From Tabrizicola sp. (GTDB lineage Bacteria; Pseudomonadota; Alphaproteobacteria; Rhodobacterales; Rhodobacteraceae), in contig JALOTD010000001.1 in NCBI GenBank assembly GCA_025458105.1, forward strand, positions 26,777 through 90,776: 64,000 nt of DNA, given 5' to 3'. Below are positions 47,156-62,682 of this stretch, piece after piece. Within the stretch, counting starts at the first letter, position 1; the number at the start of each line of letters is the position of its first letter. The position numbers and the translations under genes were made by a program. The notes below the pieces were generated by a model that was not told the DNA's origin, did not search any database, and saw only the letters and a program-made list of their open reading frames with translations.

Positions 47156-48493
47156 ATGGGCGGTCGAGTTCTGTCGGTAGCCTCGGAATGCGTGCCGTTG
47201 GTGAAGACCGGGGGGCTGGCTGACGTGGTCGGCGCGCTGCCGGGCGCGCTGGCGGCGATGGGCTGGGACATGCGGGTGCTATTGCCCGCCTACCGCGCCT
47301 TGCGTGGCCAGGCTGCGGGCTGGCCGGTCGTCTGGGAGGAAGCCGATCTTTGGGGCGGCCCGGGGCGCGTGGTTTCGGGCAAGGTCGCGGGTGTGCCAGT
47401 GCTGCTCCTGGATGCCCCGCATCTTTTTGACCGGGAGGGCGGACCCTATTCCAGTTCGACGGGGGATCATCCCGACAACTCCATCCGCTTCGCGGCGCTA
47501 AGCTGGATAGGCGCGCGGATTGCGCGCGAGGGGCTGGAGGGCTGGAAGCCGGATGTCCTGCACGCGCATGACTGGCAGGCGGGGCTCGCGGCCGCTTACC
47601 TTGCCTATCATGGCAATGGTGGCTGCAAGTCGGTCATCACCGTCCACAACATCGCCTTCCAAGGCTGGGCACCGGCCCACATGCTGGGCGTGTTGCGCCT
47701 GCCGGGTCATGCCTTCCACCCCGAGGCGCTGGAGTATTATGGCGGAATATCCACGCTGAAGGCGGGCCTGATGACGGCGGATTGGATCACCACCGTCTCG
47801 CCCACCTATGCGGCGGAACTCATGCGGCCCGAGTTCGGGATGGGCCTGCAAGGCGTGATCGCCGCGCGCGGGCCGGTGGTGTCGGGCATCCTGAACGGGG
47901 TGGATACCGGGGTCTGGGACCCGTCGCGCGAAGAGCCTGGCTTCGATCGCAAGGCCATGGCCGGGAAGGCCGCGGCGCGGGCGGCCCTGTGCCAGGAATT
48001 CGGGCTGGAGGTGCCGGGACCCTTGGCCATTGTCGTCAGCCGCCTGACCGACCAGAAGGGGATTGACCTTCTGCCTGCCGTGATCCCCGATTTCGTTCTG
48101 GGCGGGGGCGGGCTGATCGTGCTGGGATCCGGAGACCCGGCGATGGAAGGCGCGGTGCGCAACCTTGCCGCGCGGTTCCCCGGAAGGGTCGCGGTGCGGA
48201 TCGGCTATGACGAGGGGCTGAGCCATCGGCTGTTTGCCGGGGCGGATGCCGTGCTGGTCCCCAGCCGGTTCGAGCCCTGCGGGCTGACGCAGATGTATGG
48301 CCTGCGCTATGGCACGCTGCCGGTCGTGTCGCTGGTCGGAGGGCTTGCGGATACGGTGATCGGGGCCAGCCCGGCGACACTGGCCGCCGGGGTGGCGACG
48401 GGGGTGACCTTCCACCCCGTGGATGCGCTGGCGCCCATCCGGTGGGCTGGGAAACCAGCGCCGCGGCCTATGCGTCGCTGTATGAAGGGTTGA
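47156..48493 (+). CDS. glgA: Glycogen synthase with aberrant C-terminus
   Basis: VKTGGLADVVGALPGAL and PSRFEPCGLTQMYGLRYGTLPVV; normal C-terminal residues GWETSAAAYASLYEGLTA lie in another frame. Confidence 0.85.
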   Translation: MGGRVLSVASECVPLVKTGGLADVVGALPGALAAMGWDMRVLLPAYRALRGQAAGWPVVWEEADLWGGPGRVVSGKVAGVPVLLLDAPHLFDREGGPYSSSTGDHPDNSIRFAALSWIGARIAREGLEGWKPDVLHAHDWQAGLAAAYLAYHGNGGCKSVITVHNIAFQGWAPAHMLGVLRLPGHAFHPEALEYYGGISTLKAGLMTADWITTVSPTYAAELMRPEFGMGLQGVIAARGPVVSGILNGVDTGVWDPSREEPGFDRKAMAGKAAARAALCQEFGLEVPGPLAIVVSRLTDQKGIDLLPAVIPDFVLGGGGLIVLGSGDPAMEGAVRNLAARFPGRVAVRIGYDEGLSHRLFAGADAVLVPSRFEPCGLTQMYGLRYGTLPVVSLVGGLADTVIGASPATLAAGVATGVTFHPVDALAPIRWAGKPAPRPMRRCMKG

Positions 48494-48497
48494 CCGC

Positions 48498-52102
<3,605 letters not shown>

Positions 52103-52118
52103 CAATTCCGCCCGGTCG

Positions 52119-52156
52119 TGTCGCAAACGGGCCAGACGCGGCGCCTGTTTGCGACA
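52119..52156. promoter_or_regulatory. Dyad upstream of mttB-like gene (TGTCGCAAAC-N18-GTTTGCGACA)
   Basis: Perfect 10-bp inverted arms between pgm stop and mttB-like N-terminal coding. Confidence 0.6.
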
Positions 52157-52195
52157 AACCTGACACCTGTGTCGAGTTCTTCTGGGGGGACGGCG

Positions 52196-53705
52196 ATGGG
52201 CGAGGTCAGGGTGCGGTCGGGCCGTCAGGCGCGGCAAGCTGAACGGGCGCAGAAAGGCCACGGGGTCGGGCGGCCCTATATCGTTCGCAACATCCCGACC
52301 TATGACGTGGATCGAAGCAGCGGCCGACCGCGTGCTGGCCGAGACGGGGATCGAGTTCCGCGACGACCCGGTGGCGCTGGACCACTGGAAGCGGGCCGGG
52401 GCCAAGGTGGATGGTCTGCTGGTCAAGTTCGAACCAGGCATGTTGCGCGAGATCCTGAAATCCGCCCCGGCCGAATTCACCCAGCATGCGCGGAACCCCG
52501 CGAACTCGGTGCAGATCGGCGGGCGGAACGTGGTGTTTTCCCCGGCCTACGGCAGCCCCTTCGTGATGGATCTGGACCGGGGGCGACGCTTCGGGACGAT
52601 CGAGGATTTCCGCAACTTCATCAAGCTTGCGCAGTCCAGCCCGAACTTCCACCACTCTGGCGGGACGATCTGCGAGCCGACGGATGTGCCAGTGAACAAG
52701 CGCCACCTCGACATGGTGCTGGCGCATATCGAACTGTCCGACCGACCCTTCATGGGGTCGGTCACCGCCGAGGAGCGGTCAGAGGACAGTATCGACATGG
52801 CCCGCATCCTGTTCGGCGAGGCGTTTGTGAACGATCATTGCGTTATTCTGGGGAATGTGAACGTCAATTCGCCTTTGGTCTGGGATGGCACCATGACCAA
52901 AAGCTTGCGGGCCTATGCCCGGGCCAATCAGGCGGCGGTGATCGTGCCGTTCATCCTGGGCGGCGCGATGGGGCCGGTAACGAACGCGGGCGGGATCGTT
53001 CAGTCGCTGGCGGAAACCATGGCGGGCTGCGCGCTGACCCAGCTGGAGCGCAAGGGCGCGCCGGTGATCTTCGGGAACTTTCTGTCGTCGATGTCGCTCC
53101 GCTCTGGCTCACCCACTTTCGGCACGCCGGAACCGGCGATCGGGTCGCAGGTGATCGGCCAACTGGCGCGGCGGCTGAACCTGCCCCTGCGCTGCAGCGG
53201 CAATTTCACCACGTCCAAGCTGCCGGATGGGCAGGCGATGATGGAAGGCACGATGTCGATGCTGGCCGCGATCCATTGCGGGGCGAACTTCATCCTGCAC
53301 TCCGCCGGCTTCCTGGATGGGCTTTTGTCGATGTCCTACGAGAAGTTCATGCTGGACGCCGACCTGTGCGGGGCCTTGCATGCCTATCTGGACGGAATCC
53401 GGATGGAGGAGGACGACCTGGCGGTCGATGCCTTTGCCGAGGTCGGCCCCGGCAACCATTTCTTCGGCTGCAGCCACACGATGCGGCACTATGAAACGGC
53501 ATTCTGGGACAGCGAGCTGTCGGACAATGAACCCTTCGAGAAATGGGAGGCCGCAGGATCGACCGACGCCGCGACCCGCGCCAACAGGCTTTGGAAGAAG
53601 CGGCTGGCGGAGTATGAGGCCCCGGCGCTGGAAGAACGCATCCGCGAGGCACTGCATGAGTTCGTGACCAAAAGAAAGGCCAGCGTGCCGGACGCTTGGC
53701 ACTAG
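52196..53705 (+). pseudogene. MttB-like (non-pyrrolysine) trimethylamine methyltransferase family gene, frame-interrupted near 5' end
   Basis: N-terminal GRPYIVRNIPTYDV in frame from ATG 52196, body WIEAAADRVLAETGIEF... in frame of 52302..53705; body ORF itself is long and intact. Confidence 0.65.
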
Positions 53706-54496
53706 TCCGCCGATTGCTGCCACCCCGCACTGCCCTGGCGAAAGCGCAACAAGAACGAAGGTTCGAAAACACCTCCCCCCCGCGCGATCCAGGACGTCCG
53801 CGTCACCAAGCCGGGGGCAAGATCAATTACGGCGACGTCGTTTGCATCAGTCTTCAAACGGGTGGAAATCGCGGTTCCGACCTGTAGGAACAAAACACCC
53901 GCTGCAGTTTCTGCAAAGCCCGCATGGGGCATATGCGTGTGACCGGACAGGACGACCTGGGCTCCCGTTGCGGCGAGATCCGCCAAGGCTTTGGCGGGCT
54001 CTGCAATGTCGGCAGGGGTGCCATCAGCGGCAGGGACCGGGGCATGATGCATGACGGCAATCCGGTGCGCCTCGGCAGGGGCACCGGCAAATGCGGCGGT
54101 CAGTCGCGCCACGGAAGATCGTCGCAGTCGACCGGCCTTCCAGACAAAGGGATCGGAAGTATTTACCCCCTGGATCACGGCATCGGGCAGGGTCAGGGAC
54201 GGCTCGACCCCGGCCCCGAAAGCCTTGCGATACCGGGCGAGTGGGGCTGCAAGCCTAACGGGCAGATTGTAGAGCGGCATGTCGTGATTTCCCGGGACGA
54301 CCAGAACCGGCCCCGAAAACCGAGCAAGATAGGCGCGAGCCGCAGAAAACTGCGACGGGCGGGCGCGCTGGGTCAGATCGCCAGAGACGATGACGGCATC
54401 GGGACGCTGGCTGGCCGCAAGGTCGAGCAGCGGCTGGATCAGACGGTCGTCCACGGCACCGAAGTGTAGGTCGGAGATATGCAGAAGTCGTGTCAA
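53702..54496 (-). CDS. Metallophosphoesterase (calcineurin-like)
   Basis: HISDLHFG, VSGDLTQRA, VPGNHD, MHHAP, SGHTHMP motifs. Confidence 0.9.
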   Translation of the reverse strand: MTRLLHISDLHFGAVDDRLIQPLLDLAASQRPDAVIVSGDLTQRARPSQFSAARAYLARFSGPVLVVPGNHDMPLYNLPVRLAAPLARYRKAFGAGVEPSLTLPDAVIQGVNTSDPFVWKAGRLRRSSVARLTAAFAGAPAEAHRIAVMHHAPVPAADGTPADIAEPAKALADLAATGAQVVLSGHTHMPHAGFAETAAGVLFLQVGTAISTRLKTDANDVAVIDLAPGLVTRTSWIARGGGVFEPSFLLRFRQGSAGWQQSAD

Positions 54497-55413
54497 CTTG
54501 GTCCGGCCTTTGCCTTCGGATTCTGCGGCGGCAAGATCACGTGCAATTTGTGGTCCGAAAGCCGGATCTTCAGCGGCAGTTGCATGCGCAGCTTTTCGCC
54601 ATCCAGAGCGACCGATATGCGCCGACGGCCCCTGACCGCCACGATGATGCGGCGGGGCGTCGAGACGATGACATCCCGCCCGTGGTCCACCCGTTTGCGG
54701 ATCAGCCGCCAGGCCAGCCGCAAAAAGCCCAGCCGTGTCTGTTGATGCGCCAAGAACATCACGAAACGGTCGTCCGAGATCGCGTCGGCCCCTTCCAGAC
54801 CGAACTGGTCCAGCTGATAGGCCGATCGCGCGACAAACAGCATCGGCGTGCGGATGCGGTGGCGCGTTTCATCCTGGAACAGGTCCATCCGATGCGGCTT
54901 CTGAAACCGCAGGATCGTGCGCAGGCTGGCTAAGTGAGCAAGGATGCGGTAGCGACCGAAGCGGGCATAGGTCGCCTCGCGCTCTTCCAGGATCGCTGGA
55001 TAAAGCCCTATCGAGACGTTGTTCAGGAACACCCTGCCGTTCAGGGTACCCACGGCGATGAAATGACTGGACCCATCCAGGATCGCGCGGGCGGCGGCGT
55101 CGATTTCCTCGGGCAGGCCCAGACCTCGGGCGAAGTAGTTGAAGGTCCCAAGAGGAAGGACGGCAAGCGCTGCGTCTGTCCCCGCCAGAGCATGCGCCAC
55201 GCCGGCAACCGTCCCATCGCCTCCCGCAGCCACGATGATCGGATAGCCGTCTGCGACCGCTCGGGCCGCCTCGTCCGCCGGATCGCCGGAAAACGGTCGC
55301 AAGATGGCACGGTCTCCGAAGACCGCCATCGCCCGTTCGACCGCGCCCGGGTTGCGCTGCGCGGTGCCGGACCGGGGATTGGCCAGAACGCAAATGTCAG
55401 GTTTTTGCGGCAT
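54493..55413 (-). CDS. Diacylglycerol kinase/lipid kinase family protein
   Basis: CVLANPRSGTAQRN and AAGGDGTVAGVAHALAGTDAALAVLPLGTFNYFARGLGLP. Confidence 0.88.
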   Translation of the reverse strand: MPQKPDICVLANPRSGTAQRNPGAVERAMAVFGDRAILRPFSGDPADEAARAVADGYPIIVAAGGDGTVAGVAHALAGTDAALAVLPLGTFNYFARGLGLPEEIDAAARAILDGSSHFIAVGTLNGRVFLNNVSIGLYPAILEEREATYARFGRYRILAHLASLRTILRFQKPHRMDLFQDETRHRIRTPMLFVARSAYQLDQFGLEGADAISDDRFVMFLAHQQTRLGFLRLAWRLIRKRVDHGRDVIVSTPRRIIVAVRGRRRISVALDGEKLRMQLPLKIRLSDHKLHVILPPQNPKAKAGPS

Positions 55414-55438
55414 ACGATCCCCTTGGCTTGCAAGGGAG

Positions 55439-55906
55439 CTAGGTGCGCAGACCAGTTTCTTCCAGTAGGCCCAGGCGCTTTGCCTCGTAATAATAGCCGC
55501 GCGCATACCAGCCCACGGCTTCGGCCTCGTTCCCGCCTGACACAAGCCAGGCGCCGCGCAGGTACTTGCCGGCGTAGATCAGGTTCGTTTCGGCATCAAG
55601 CAGGCCCGACGGATCGCCCCGATAGCCCATGGTCCGCGCGGTTTGCGGCAGGATCTGCATGAGGCCGTAGTAAGGTCCATTGCGCGCCGACGGGTTATAG
55701 TCGCTTTCTCTTTGGATGACACGGTGCAAAAGGCTTTCTGGAATATCGTGGACGGCGGCGTACTTGCGGATCAGGGCGCGCATTTCCGGCGTCTCGCCGG
55801 GGTGCAGGTCTTCGCGGGAGATGGCTTCACGCGGGGTTTGCCGGGCACAGGCTGCGACCAATGTTGCAGCCAACAGGATCAGGGCGTGGCGTCGGGTCGG
55901 GATCAT
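55439..55906 (-). CDS. Lytic transglycosylase SLT-domain lipoprotein
   Basis: Lipobox LVAAC; HRVIQRESDYNPSARNGPYYGLMQILPQTARTMGY. Confidence 0.88.
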   Translation of the reverse strand: MIPTRRHALILLAATLVAACARQTPREAISREDLHPGETPEMRALIRKYAAVHDIPESLLHRVIQRESDYNPSARNGPYYGLMQILPQTARTMGYRGDPSGLLDAETNLIYAGKYLRGAWLVSGGNEAEAVGWYARGYYYEAKRLGLLEETGLRT

Positions 55907-56086
55907 CGCGCAGCTCCTAAGGAAACGGCCAGCGGGGTAGCCGAGAGGGTGGCGGCTGACAAGACATGCCCCGAACTTTCGGCAACATGCGGCCACTGGC
56001 CTGATTTTTCGCCCGACACGGAAATTTTGCTTAGACAGTTGCCGGTTTCGCATAGTCTGTGGTTCAGGGGAGAGGGGGAATCGTTC

Positions 56087-56605
56087 ATGAAGCTGAGCGA
56101 CAGCCGTGAAATCCGGTCAGACGTTGCCACGGTCTGGGCAGCAATCCTGAACCCCGAGGTGCTGAAGGAATGCATACCGGGCTGCCAGAGCCTGACCGGA
56201 TCCGCGACCGAGGGTTATGAAGCGGTCGTCAAGCAGAAGGTGGGGCCAGTCAGCGCGACGTTTACTGGCCTCGTCCAGCTTTCCGACATTGTCGAGGGCA
56301 AATCCCTGCGTATTTCCGGCGAAGGCAAGGGCGGCGTTGCGGGCTTTGCCAAGGGCGGGGCGGATGTGGTGCTGGAACCAACCGAAAGTGGCACCCGTCT
56401 AAGCTATGACGTTGACGCAACTGTCGGCGGAAAGATCGCCCAGTTGGGCAGCCGGATCATCGACGGGTTTGCCAAGAAGATGGCCGATGAATTCTTCACC
56501 CGCTTCCAGGACGCGGTCGAAGGCCCCGATGAGGAGGAAGGGGCCGAGACGGCGGCTGAGGATGCTCCGAAAAAAGGATGGTTCAAGCGCCTCGTCGGGG
56601 GCTGA
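56087..56605 (+). CDS. coxG: CoxG-like SRPBCC protein
   Basis: [38 protein letters not shown]; upstream of coxSLM-type genes. Confidence 0.88.
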   Translation: MKLSDSREIRSDVATVWAAILNPEVLKECIPGCQSLTGSATEGYEAVVKQKVGPVSATFTGLVQLSDIVEGKSLRISGEGKGGVAGFAKGGADVVLEPTESGTRLSYDVDATVGGKIAQLGSRIIDGFAKKMADEFFTRFQDAVEGPDEEEGAETAAEDAPKKGWFKRLVGG

Positions 56606-56646
56606 AGCCCGGCATCGTTACCAAGGATACCCAAGGGAGGATAAGA

Positions 56647-57132
<486 letters not shown>

Positions 57133-57146
57133 GGAAGGGGGGAACC

Positions 57147-59525
57147 ATGCCGAAGGATCACGGGATTGGCGCATCTTCCAAGCGCCGCGAGGACGTGCGG
57201 TTTCTGACCGGACGGGGCAAGTATACCGACGATATGGCCATCGCGGGCCAGGTGCATGCGGTCTTTGTTCGCAGCCAGGTGGCACATGGCCGGATCAAGA
57301 AGGTCGACACGTCGAACGCCGCCAAGATGCCGGGTGTGCTGGCCGTCTTTACGGGCGAGGATTTCAAGGATGTGGGCGGCAACCCGGCGGGCTGGCTGAT
57401 CAAGTCCCGCAACGGCGAGGCGATGCGCGAACCGAAGCGCCCGGTCCTGGCCCATGGCAAGGTGCGCCATGTAGGCGACGCCTATGCCGCCGTGGTAGCC
57501 GAGACGCTGGCGCAAGCGAAGGACGCAGCCCAGCAGATTGCGGATGATTCTGTGATCGAAGAACTGCCCGCCATCGTCGACATGGCTGCGGCCGTGGCCA
57601 ATGCCTCGAACCGCGTCCATGATGAGATCCCCGACAACCTCTGCTATGACTGGGGCTGGATCGAGGACAACCGCGCCAAGGTCGATGAGGCGATCCGCAA
57701 CGCGCCGCATGTCACCACGCTGGAGCTGGTGAACAACCGGCTGGTCCCGAACGCGATGGAGCCGCGTGCCTCGATCGGCGAGTATTTCCCCGGCACGGGC
57801 GACTACAAGCTGACGACAACCAGCCAGAACCCTCATTTGACCCGGCTTCTGGTGGCAGCTTTCGTGCTGGGCATTCCTGAAAACAAGCTGACGGTCGTTG
57901 CGCCCGATGTGGGCGGCGGGTTCGGATCCAAGATCTATCACTACGGCGAAGAGGCGCTGGTGCTGGCGGCGGCCAAGCAGCTGGCGCGCCCGGTACGCTG
58001 GACGGCCGAGCGGACCGAAAGCTTCCTGACCGACGCTCATGGCCGTGACCATGTGACAAAGATCGAGCTGGCTTGCGAGAAGGACGGCACCTTCATCGCC
58101 TTCCGGACCGAGACCATGGCGAATGTTGGCGCGTATCTCTCGAACTTCGCGACGGTCACGCCCACCTTCCTGCACGGCACGCTGATGGCCGGGCCCTACA
58201 AGGTGCCGAACGTCTATGTGAACGTGAAGACCGTCTTCACCAACACCGCGCCGGTTGATGCCTATCGTGGGGCAGGGCGGCCCGAGGCGACCTTCAGCCT
58301 GGAACGCGTGATCGACAAGATGTGCCGCGAACTTGGCCTTGATCCGTTCGAGGTGCGGCGCAAGAACTTTGTCACCACCGACATGTTCCCCTACACCACG
58401 CCCGTGGCGCTGGTCTATGACACCGGCAACTACCACGCGACTTTGGACAAGGCGATGGAGATGGCCGATGTCGCTGGCTTCGAGACGCGCGCCGCAGCCT
58501 CCAAGGCCAAGGGCAAGCTGCGGGGCCTGGGGCTTTCGACCTGGATCGAGGCTTGCGGGATCGCCCCCAGCCATCTGGTGGGCATCCTGGGGTCACGTGT
58601 CGGCCTTTATGACGCAGCAACCGTGCGGGTGAACGCCACCGGCAACATCAGCGTGATGGTGGGCGCCCACAGCCACGGCCAAAGCCACGAGACGGTCTTT
58701 GCCCAGATCGTGGCCGACAAGCTGGGGATCCCGGAAGCGTCGGTGGAAATCGTCCACGGCGACACCTCGAAGATTCCCTTCGGCATGGGCTCCTACGGCT
58801 CGCGCAGCCTTGCGGTCTGCGGGGTGGCGATGGCCAAGGCGGTGGACAAGATCATCGCCAAGGGCAAGAAGATCGCGGCCCACATGCTGGAAGCCGGCGA
58901 GGGTGACATCACCTTCGCCGACGGCAAGTTCAGCGTGGCGGGAACCGACAAGGCCAAGACCTTCGGCGAGATCGCCTTCAGCGCCTATGTCCCACACAAC
59001 TACCCGCTGGAAACGCTTGAACCGGGGCTGGAGGAGACGGCCTTCTATGACCCCGCGAACTTCACTTATCCCGCCGGGGCCTATCTGTGCGAGGTCGAGG
59101 TCGACCCCGACACCGGCAAGGTCGACATTGTCGGCTTCTACTGCGCCGACGACTTTGGCAACATCATGAACCCGATGGTGGTCGAGGGCCAGGTGCACGG
59201 CGGCGTGGGGCAGGGGATCGGGCAGGCGCTTCTGGAGAATACCCGCTACAACGAGGACGGCCAGCTTCTGTCGGGGTCCTACATGGACTATGCCATGCCC
59301 CGCGCCGATGATGTGCCGTTCTACACGGTCGACTACAGCTGCCAGACGCCCTGCACGCACAACCCGCTTGGGGTGAAGGGCTGCGGCGAGGCGGGGGCCA
59401 TCGGTTCGCCGCCGGCAGTGGTCAATGCGGTGATCGACGCCCTCCACCGGGGCGGGTTCACCCACGTCACCCATATCGACATGCCGGTCTCGCCGTCGCG
59501 GGTCTGGTCGGCGATCCACGGCTGA
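57147..59525 (+). CDS. Xanthine dehydrogenase-family molybdopterin large subunit, form II CoxL type
   Basis: 792 aa; active-site loop [11 protein letters not shown] (form II), GVGGGFG-like [12 protein letters not shown]. Confidence 0.92.
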   Translation: MPKDHGIGASSKRREDVRFLTGRGKYTDDMAIAGQVHAVFVRSQVAHGRIKKVDTSNAAKMPGVLAVFTGEDFKDVGGNPAGWLIKSRNGEAMREPKRPVLAHGKVRHVGDAYAAVVAETLAQAKDAAQQIADDSVIEELPAIVDMAAAVANASNRVHDEIPDNLCYDWGWIEDNRAKVDEAIRNAPHVTTLELVNNRLVPNAMEPRASIGEYFPGTGDYKLTTTSQNPHLTRLLVAAFVLGIPENKLTVVAPDVGGGFGSKIYHYGEEALVLAAAKQLARPVRWTAERTESFLTDAHGRDHVTKIELACEKDGTFIAFRTETMANVGAYLSNFATVTPTFLHGTLMAGPYKVPNVYVNVKTVFTNTAPVDAYRGAGRPEATFSLERVIDKMCRELGLDPFEVRRKNFVTTDMFPYTTPVALVYDTGNYHATLDKAMEMADVAGFETRAAASKAKGKLRGLGLSTWIEACGIAPSHLVGILGSRVGLYDAATVRVNATGNISVMVGAHSHGQSHETVFAQIVADKLGIPEASVEIVHGDTSKIPFGMGSYGSRSLAVCGVAMAKAVDKIIAKGKKIAAHMLEAGEGDITFADGKFSVAGTDKAKTFGEIAFSAYVPHNYPLETLEPGLEETAFYDPANFTYPAGAYLCEVEVDPDTGKVDIVGFYCADDFGNIMNPMVVEGQVHGGVGQGIGQALLENTRYNEDGQLLSGSYMDYAMPRADDVPFYTVDYSCQTPCTHNPLGVKGCGEAGAIGSPPAVVNAVIDALHRGGFTHVTHIDMPVSPSRVWSAIHG

Positions 59526-59537
59526 GGGAGGCACATC

Positions 59538-60326
59538 ATGCACAATTTCGACTTCGTGAAACCCTCCTCCATCGCCGATGCCGTGAAGGCCATGGGCCAG
59601 GACGGCGCGCAGGCGCTGTCGGGCGGGCAGACGCTGATCCCGACGATGAAACAGCGCCTTGCCGCGCCTTCGGTTCTGGTCAGCCTGACCGGGATCAAGG
59701 AGATGCAGGGCGTCTGCATGGGCGAGGGTGGCCTGCATGTGGGCGCAGCGACGCCTCATGCCATCGTCGCGCGCGAGGCCAAGTCGCATTACCCGGCGCT
59801 GGCGGCTCTGGCAGGCGGGATCGGCGATCCGGCGGTGCGCGTGCGGGGCACCATCGGGGGCAGCATCGCCAACAACGACCCGGCGGCCTGCTACCCCTCG
59901 GCCGTGCTGGGATCGGGCGCAACGGTGGTGACGAACAAGCGCAAGATTGCGGCCGACGACTATTTCCAGGGCCTCTTCACCACGGCACTGGAGGAAGGCG
60001 AGATCGTCATAGAGGTCGTCTTTCCGATCCCGGAAAAGGCGGCCTATGTGAAGTTCAACCAGCCCGCCAGCCGCTTTGCCCTGACCGGCGTCTTCGTCGC
60101 CAAGTTCGCCTCTGGCGTGCGAGTGGCGGTCACCGGGGCCTCGCAGAACGGGGTCTTCCGCTGGACGGATGCCGAGAATGCGTTGGGTCGCAGCTTCAAC
60201 GCCCAGATGGTCAGCGGGTTGACCGTCGATGCCTCTGAAATGATCGGCGACCTGCACGGCACGCCCGCATATCGGGCAAACCTGGTCAAGGTGCTGACCA
60301 GCAGGGCGGTTGCTGCGGCGGGCTAA
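59538..60326 (+). CDS. FAD-binding medium subunit (CoxM family)
   Basis: [17 protein letters not shown] and [19 protein letters not shown] flavin motifs. Confidence 0.92.
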   Translation: MHNFDFVKPSSIADAVKAMGQDGAQALSGGQTLIPTMKQRLAAPSVLVSLTGIKEMQGVCMGEGGLHVGAATPHAIVAREAKSHYPALAALAGGIGDPAVRVRGTIGGSIANNDPAACYPSAVLGSGATVVTNKRKIAADDYFQGLFTTALEEGEIVIEVVFPIPEKAAYVKFNQPASRFALTGVFVAKFASGVRVAVTGASQNGVFRWTDAENALGRSFNAQMVSGLTVDASEMIGDLHGTPAYRANLVKVLTSRAVAAAG

Positions 60327-60348
60327 GTCTGTCCCGAACCGCGACGTT

Positions 60349-60376
60349 TCGGCCCCTGCGTCACCGCGCGGGGGCC
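60349..60376 (+). terminator. Candidate terminator after coxM-type gene
   Basis: CGGCCCC...GGGGCCG hairpin followed by TTGTCATTCT. Confidence 0.5.
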
Positions 60377-60551
60377 GTTGTCATTCTCCTGTCACCCGAA
60401 TCCGGCACTTAGCCTGTGGAAAACCCCCGCGACACTCTGGCGCTAGGGGGTTGCCATGGCGGAAACGCCAGATATAGTCCAAGGCATCGGGGCGGGCTCC
60501 CCCGCCCTGAAGGCCGATGGTCAACGGGCAAGGCGTGGAGTCTTTGACGGA

Positions 60552-61136
60552 ATGGACGGCGATTTCAGAACCCAGTTCGTGCGCGACCCGGCGGCACTGA
60601 AGCATTTTCCGGCTTTAGTCCTGAACGCCGACTATCGCCCGCTGTCTTACTACCCGCTCAGCCTCTGGCCCTGGCAAGAAGCGATAAAAGCCGCCGTGCT
60701 GGACCGGGTGCAGATTGTTGCGGAATATGACCAGACCGTCCGAAGCCAGCGGCAAGAGTTCCGGATACCTTCGGTCGTCGTGCTGAAGGAATTCGTCAGA
60801 CCCCAGAAGCGCGTGGCATTCACGCGCTTCAATCTTTTTCTCAGGGACGAATTCTGTTGCCAGTACTGCGGGGCGAAGGGCGATCTGACCTTCGACCATG
60901 TGGTCCCCCGGTCACGAGGCGGGATTACCAGCTGGGAGAATGTGGTCGCAGCCTGCAGTCCCTGCAACCTGCGCAAGGGAAACAAGACACTGCGGCAGTC
61001 GGGCCTCAGCCTGCGCCGCCCGCCCCGCGCCCCTTCGGCCGAGGAAATGCAGGCCCACGGTCGCCGCTTCCCACCGAACCACCTGCATGACAGCTGGATG
61101 GACTACCTCTACTGGGATGCCGAACTGGAAGCGTGA
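60552..61136 (+). CDS. HNH endonuclease family protein
   Basis: CQYCGAKGDLTFDHVVPRSRGGITSWENVVAACSPCNLRKGNKT. Confidence 0.92.
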   Translation: MDGDFRTQFVRDPAALKHFPALVLNADYRPLSYYPLSLWPWQEAIKAAVLDRVQIVAEYDQTVRSQRQEFRIPSVVVLKEFVRPQKRVAFTRFNLFLRDEFCCQYCGAKGDLTFDHVVPRSRGGITSWENVVAACSPCNLRKGNKTLRQSGLSLRRPPRAPSAEEMQAHGRRFPPNHLHDSWMDYLYWDAELEA

Positions 61137-61233
61137 GCCGGTTCCGTCACAGGCGCAGCAATGCTAGACATGGACAGGCGTAGGCTGTAGAAGGCCGCCG
61201 TTAGCGCTAACAGCGCCCATCGAGGAGCAGCCC

Positions 61234-62682
61234 ATGGTCTCGCGTGTCATTCCGGTGGATGTATTCGACCTGGTGATCTTCGGCGGTACCGGCGATCTGG
61301 CCCGCCGAAAGATCCTGCCAGGGCTTTATCGTCGCTATGTCGCAGGCCAGATGCCCGCTGACAGCCGGATCATCGGTGCGGCGCGAGCCGATCTCAGTGA
61401 AGCCGATTACCGCGCCCAGGTGGCCGAAGCGATTGCCGAATTCGTTCCGAAGGACCGTCAGGACAAGACGGCCATACAGGGTTTTCTGGACCGGCTGCAC
61501 TATGTGGCGATTGATGCGACGGGCACGAATGGGTGGTCTGCCCTGAAGGGCCTCATGCGCGACAGCGTGGTCCGCGCCTTCTATTTCTCGGTCGCGCCCA
61601 GCCTGTTTGGCGACATTGCCCAGCGTCTGTCCGAGCATGGGATCGCTGACGCCTGGAGCCGGATCGTCGTCGAAAAGCCGTTCGGGCGCGATCTGGCCAG
61701 TGCAAAGGCGCTGAATGCCGTTCTGGCCAAACACTTCAACGAAACCCAGATCTACCGGATCGACCACTACCTGGGCAAGGAAACCGTCCAGAACCTGATG
61801 GCGGTGCGCTTTGCCAACATCCTGTTCGAGCCCTTGTGGAAGGCCGAATACATCGACCACGTCCAGATCACGGTTGCCGAAACCGTGGGCGTCGACGGGC
61901 GGGGGGCCTATTACGACAAGTCGGGCGCGATGCGGGACATGGTGCAGAACCACCTGATGCAGCTTTTGTGCCTGATCGCGATGGAGCCTCCGTACCACTT
62001 CGATCCCGACGCGGTGCGCGACGAAAAGCTGAAAGTGATCCGCGCGCTTAAGCCGGTTCCGTCCGAGGATATCGTGCGCGGCCAATATGGCGCGGGCGGG
62101 GGCGACAAGGGCTATGTCGCGCACAGCGAAAATCCCGCCAGCCGCACGGAAAGCTATATCGCGTTGAAAGTGCATGTGTCGAACTGGCGTTGGCAAGGCG
62201 TGCCCTTCTACCTTCGCACCGGTAAGCGGCTGCGGGCGCGTGCCAGCGAGATTGCGATCACCTTCAAGCAGCCGCCGCATGCGATTTTCGACGACGCAAA
62301 AGGCTGGCACGAAAACGTGCTGGTCATTCGTCTGCAGCCGAACGAAGGCATGAACCTGATGGTGATGATCAAGGAGCCCGGCCCGGGAGGAATGCGTCTG
62401 ATGCAGGTTCCCCTCGACATGTCCTTTGCAGATGCGATCACCGATGGCGAGGATGTGCCAGACGCCTATGAACGGCTTATCATGGACGTGATCCGTGGCA
62501 ACCAGACGCTCTTCATGCGTGGCGACGAGGTCGAGGCCGCCTGGGCCTGGACCGATCCCATCATCCAGGGCTGGGAGCTGCGCGGCGACAAGCCTCAGAC
62601 CTATGACCCCGGCTCCTCCGGTCCCGAGGACGCGCTGATGCTGATGCACCGCGATGGCCGCCGCTGGCGGGAGATTCGCTGA
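61234..62682 (+). CDS. zwf: Glucose-6-phosphate 1-dehydrogenase
   Basis: FGGTGDLARRKILPGLY, RIDHYLGKETVQNLMAVRFAN. Confidence 0.95.
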   Translation: MVSRVIPVDVFDLVIFGGTGDLARRKILPGLYRRYVAGQMPADSRIIGAARADLSEADYRAQVAEAIAEFVPKDRQDKTAIQGFLDRLHYVAIDATGTNGWSALKGLMRDSVVRAFYFSVAPSLFGDIAQRLSEHGIADAWSRIVVEKPFGRDLASAKALNAVLAKHFNETQIYRIDHYLGKETVQNLMAVRFANILFEPLWKAEYIDHVQITVAETVGVDGRGAYYDKSGAMRDMVQNHLMQLLCLIAMEPPYHFDPDAVRDEKLKVIRALKPVPSEDIVRGQYGAGGGDKGYVAHSENPASRTESYIALKVHVSNWRWQGVPFYLRTGKRLRARASEIAITFKQPPHAIFDDAKGWHENVLVIRLQPNEGMNLMVMIKEPGPGGMRLMQVPLDMSFADAITDGEDVPDAYERLIMDVIRGNQTLFMRGDEVEAAWAWTDPIIQGWELRGDKPQTYDPGSSGPEDALMLMHRDGRRWREIR

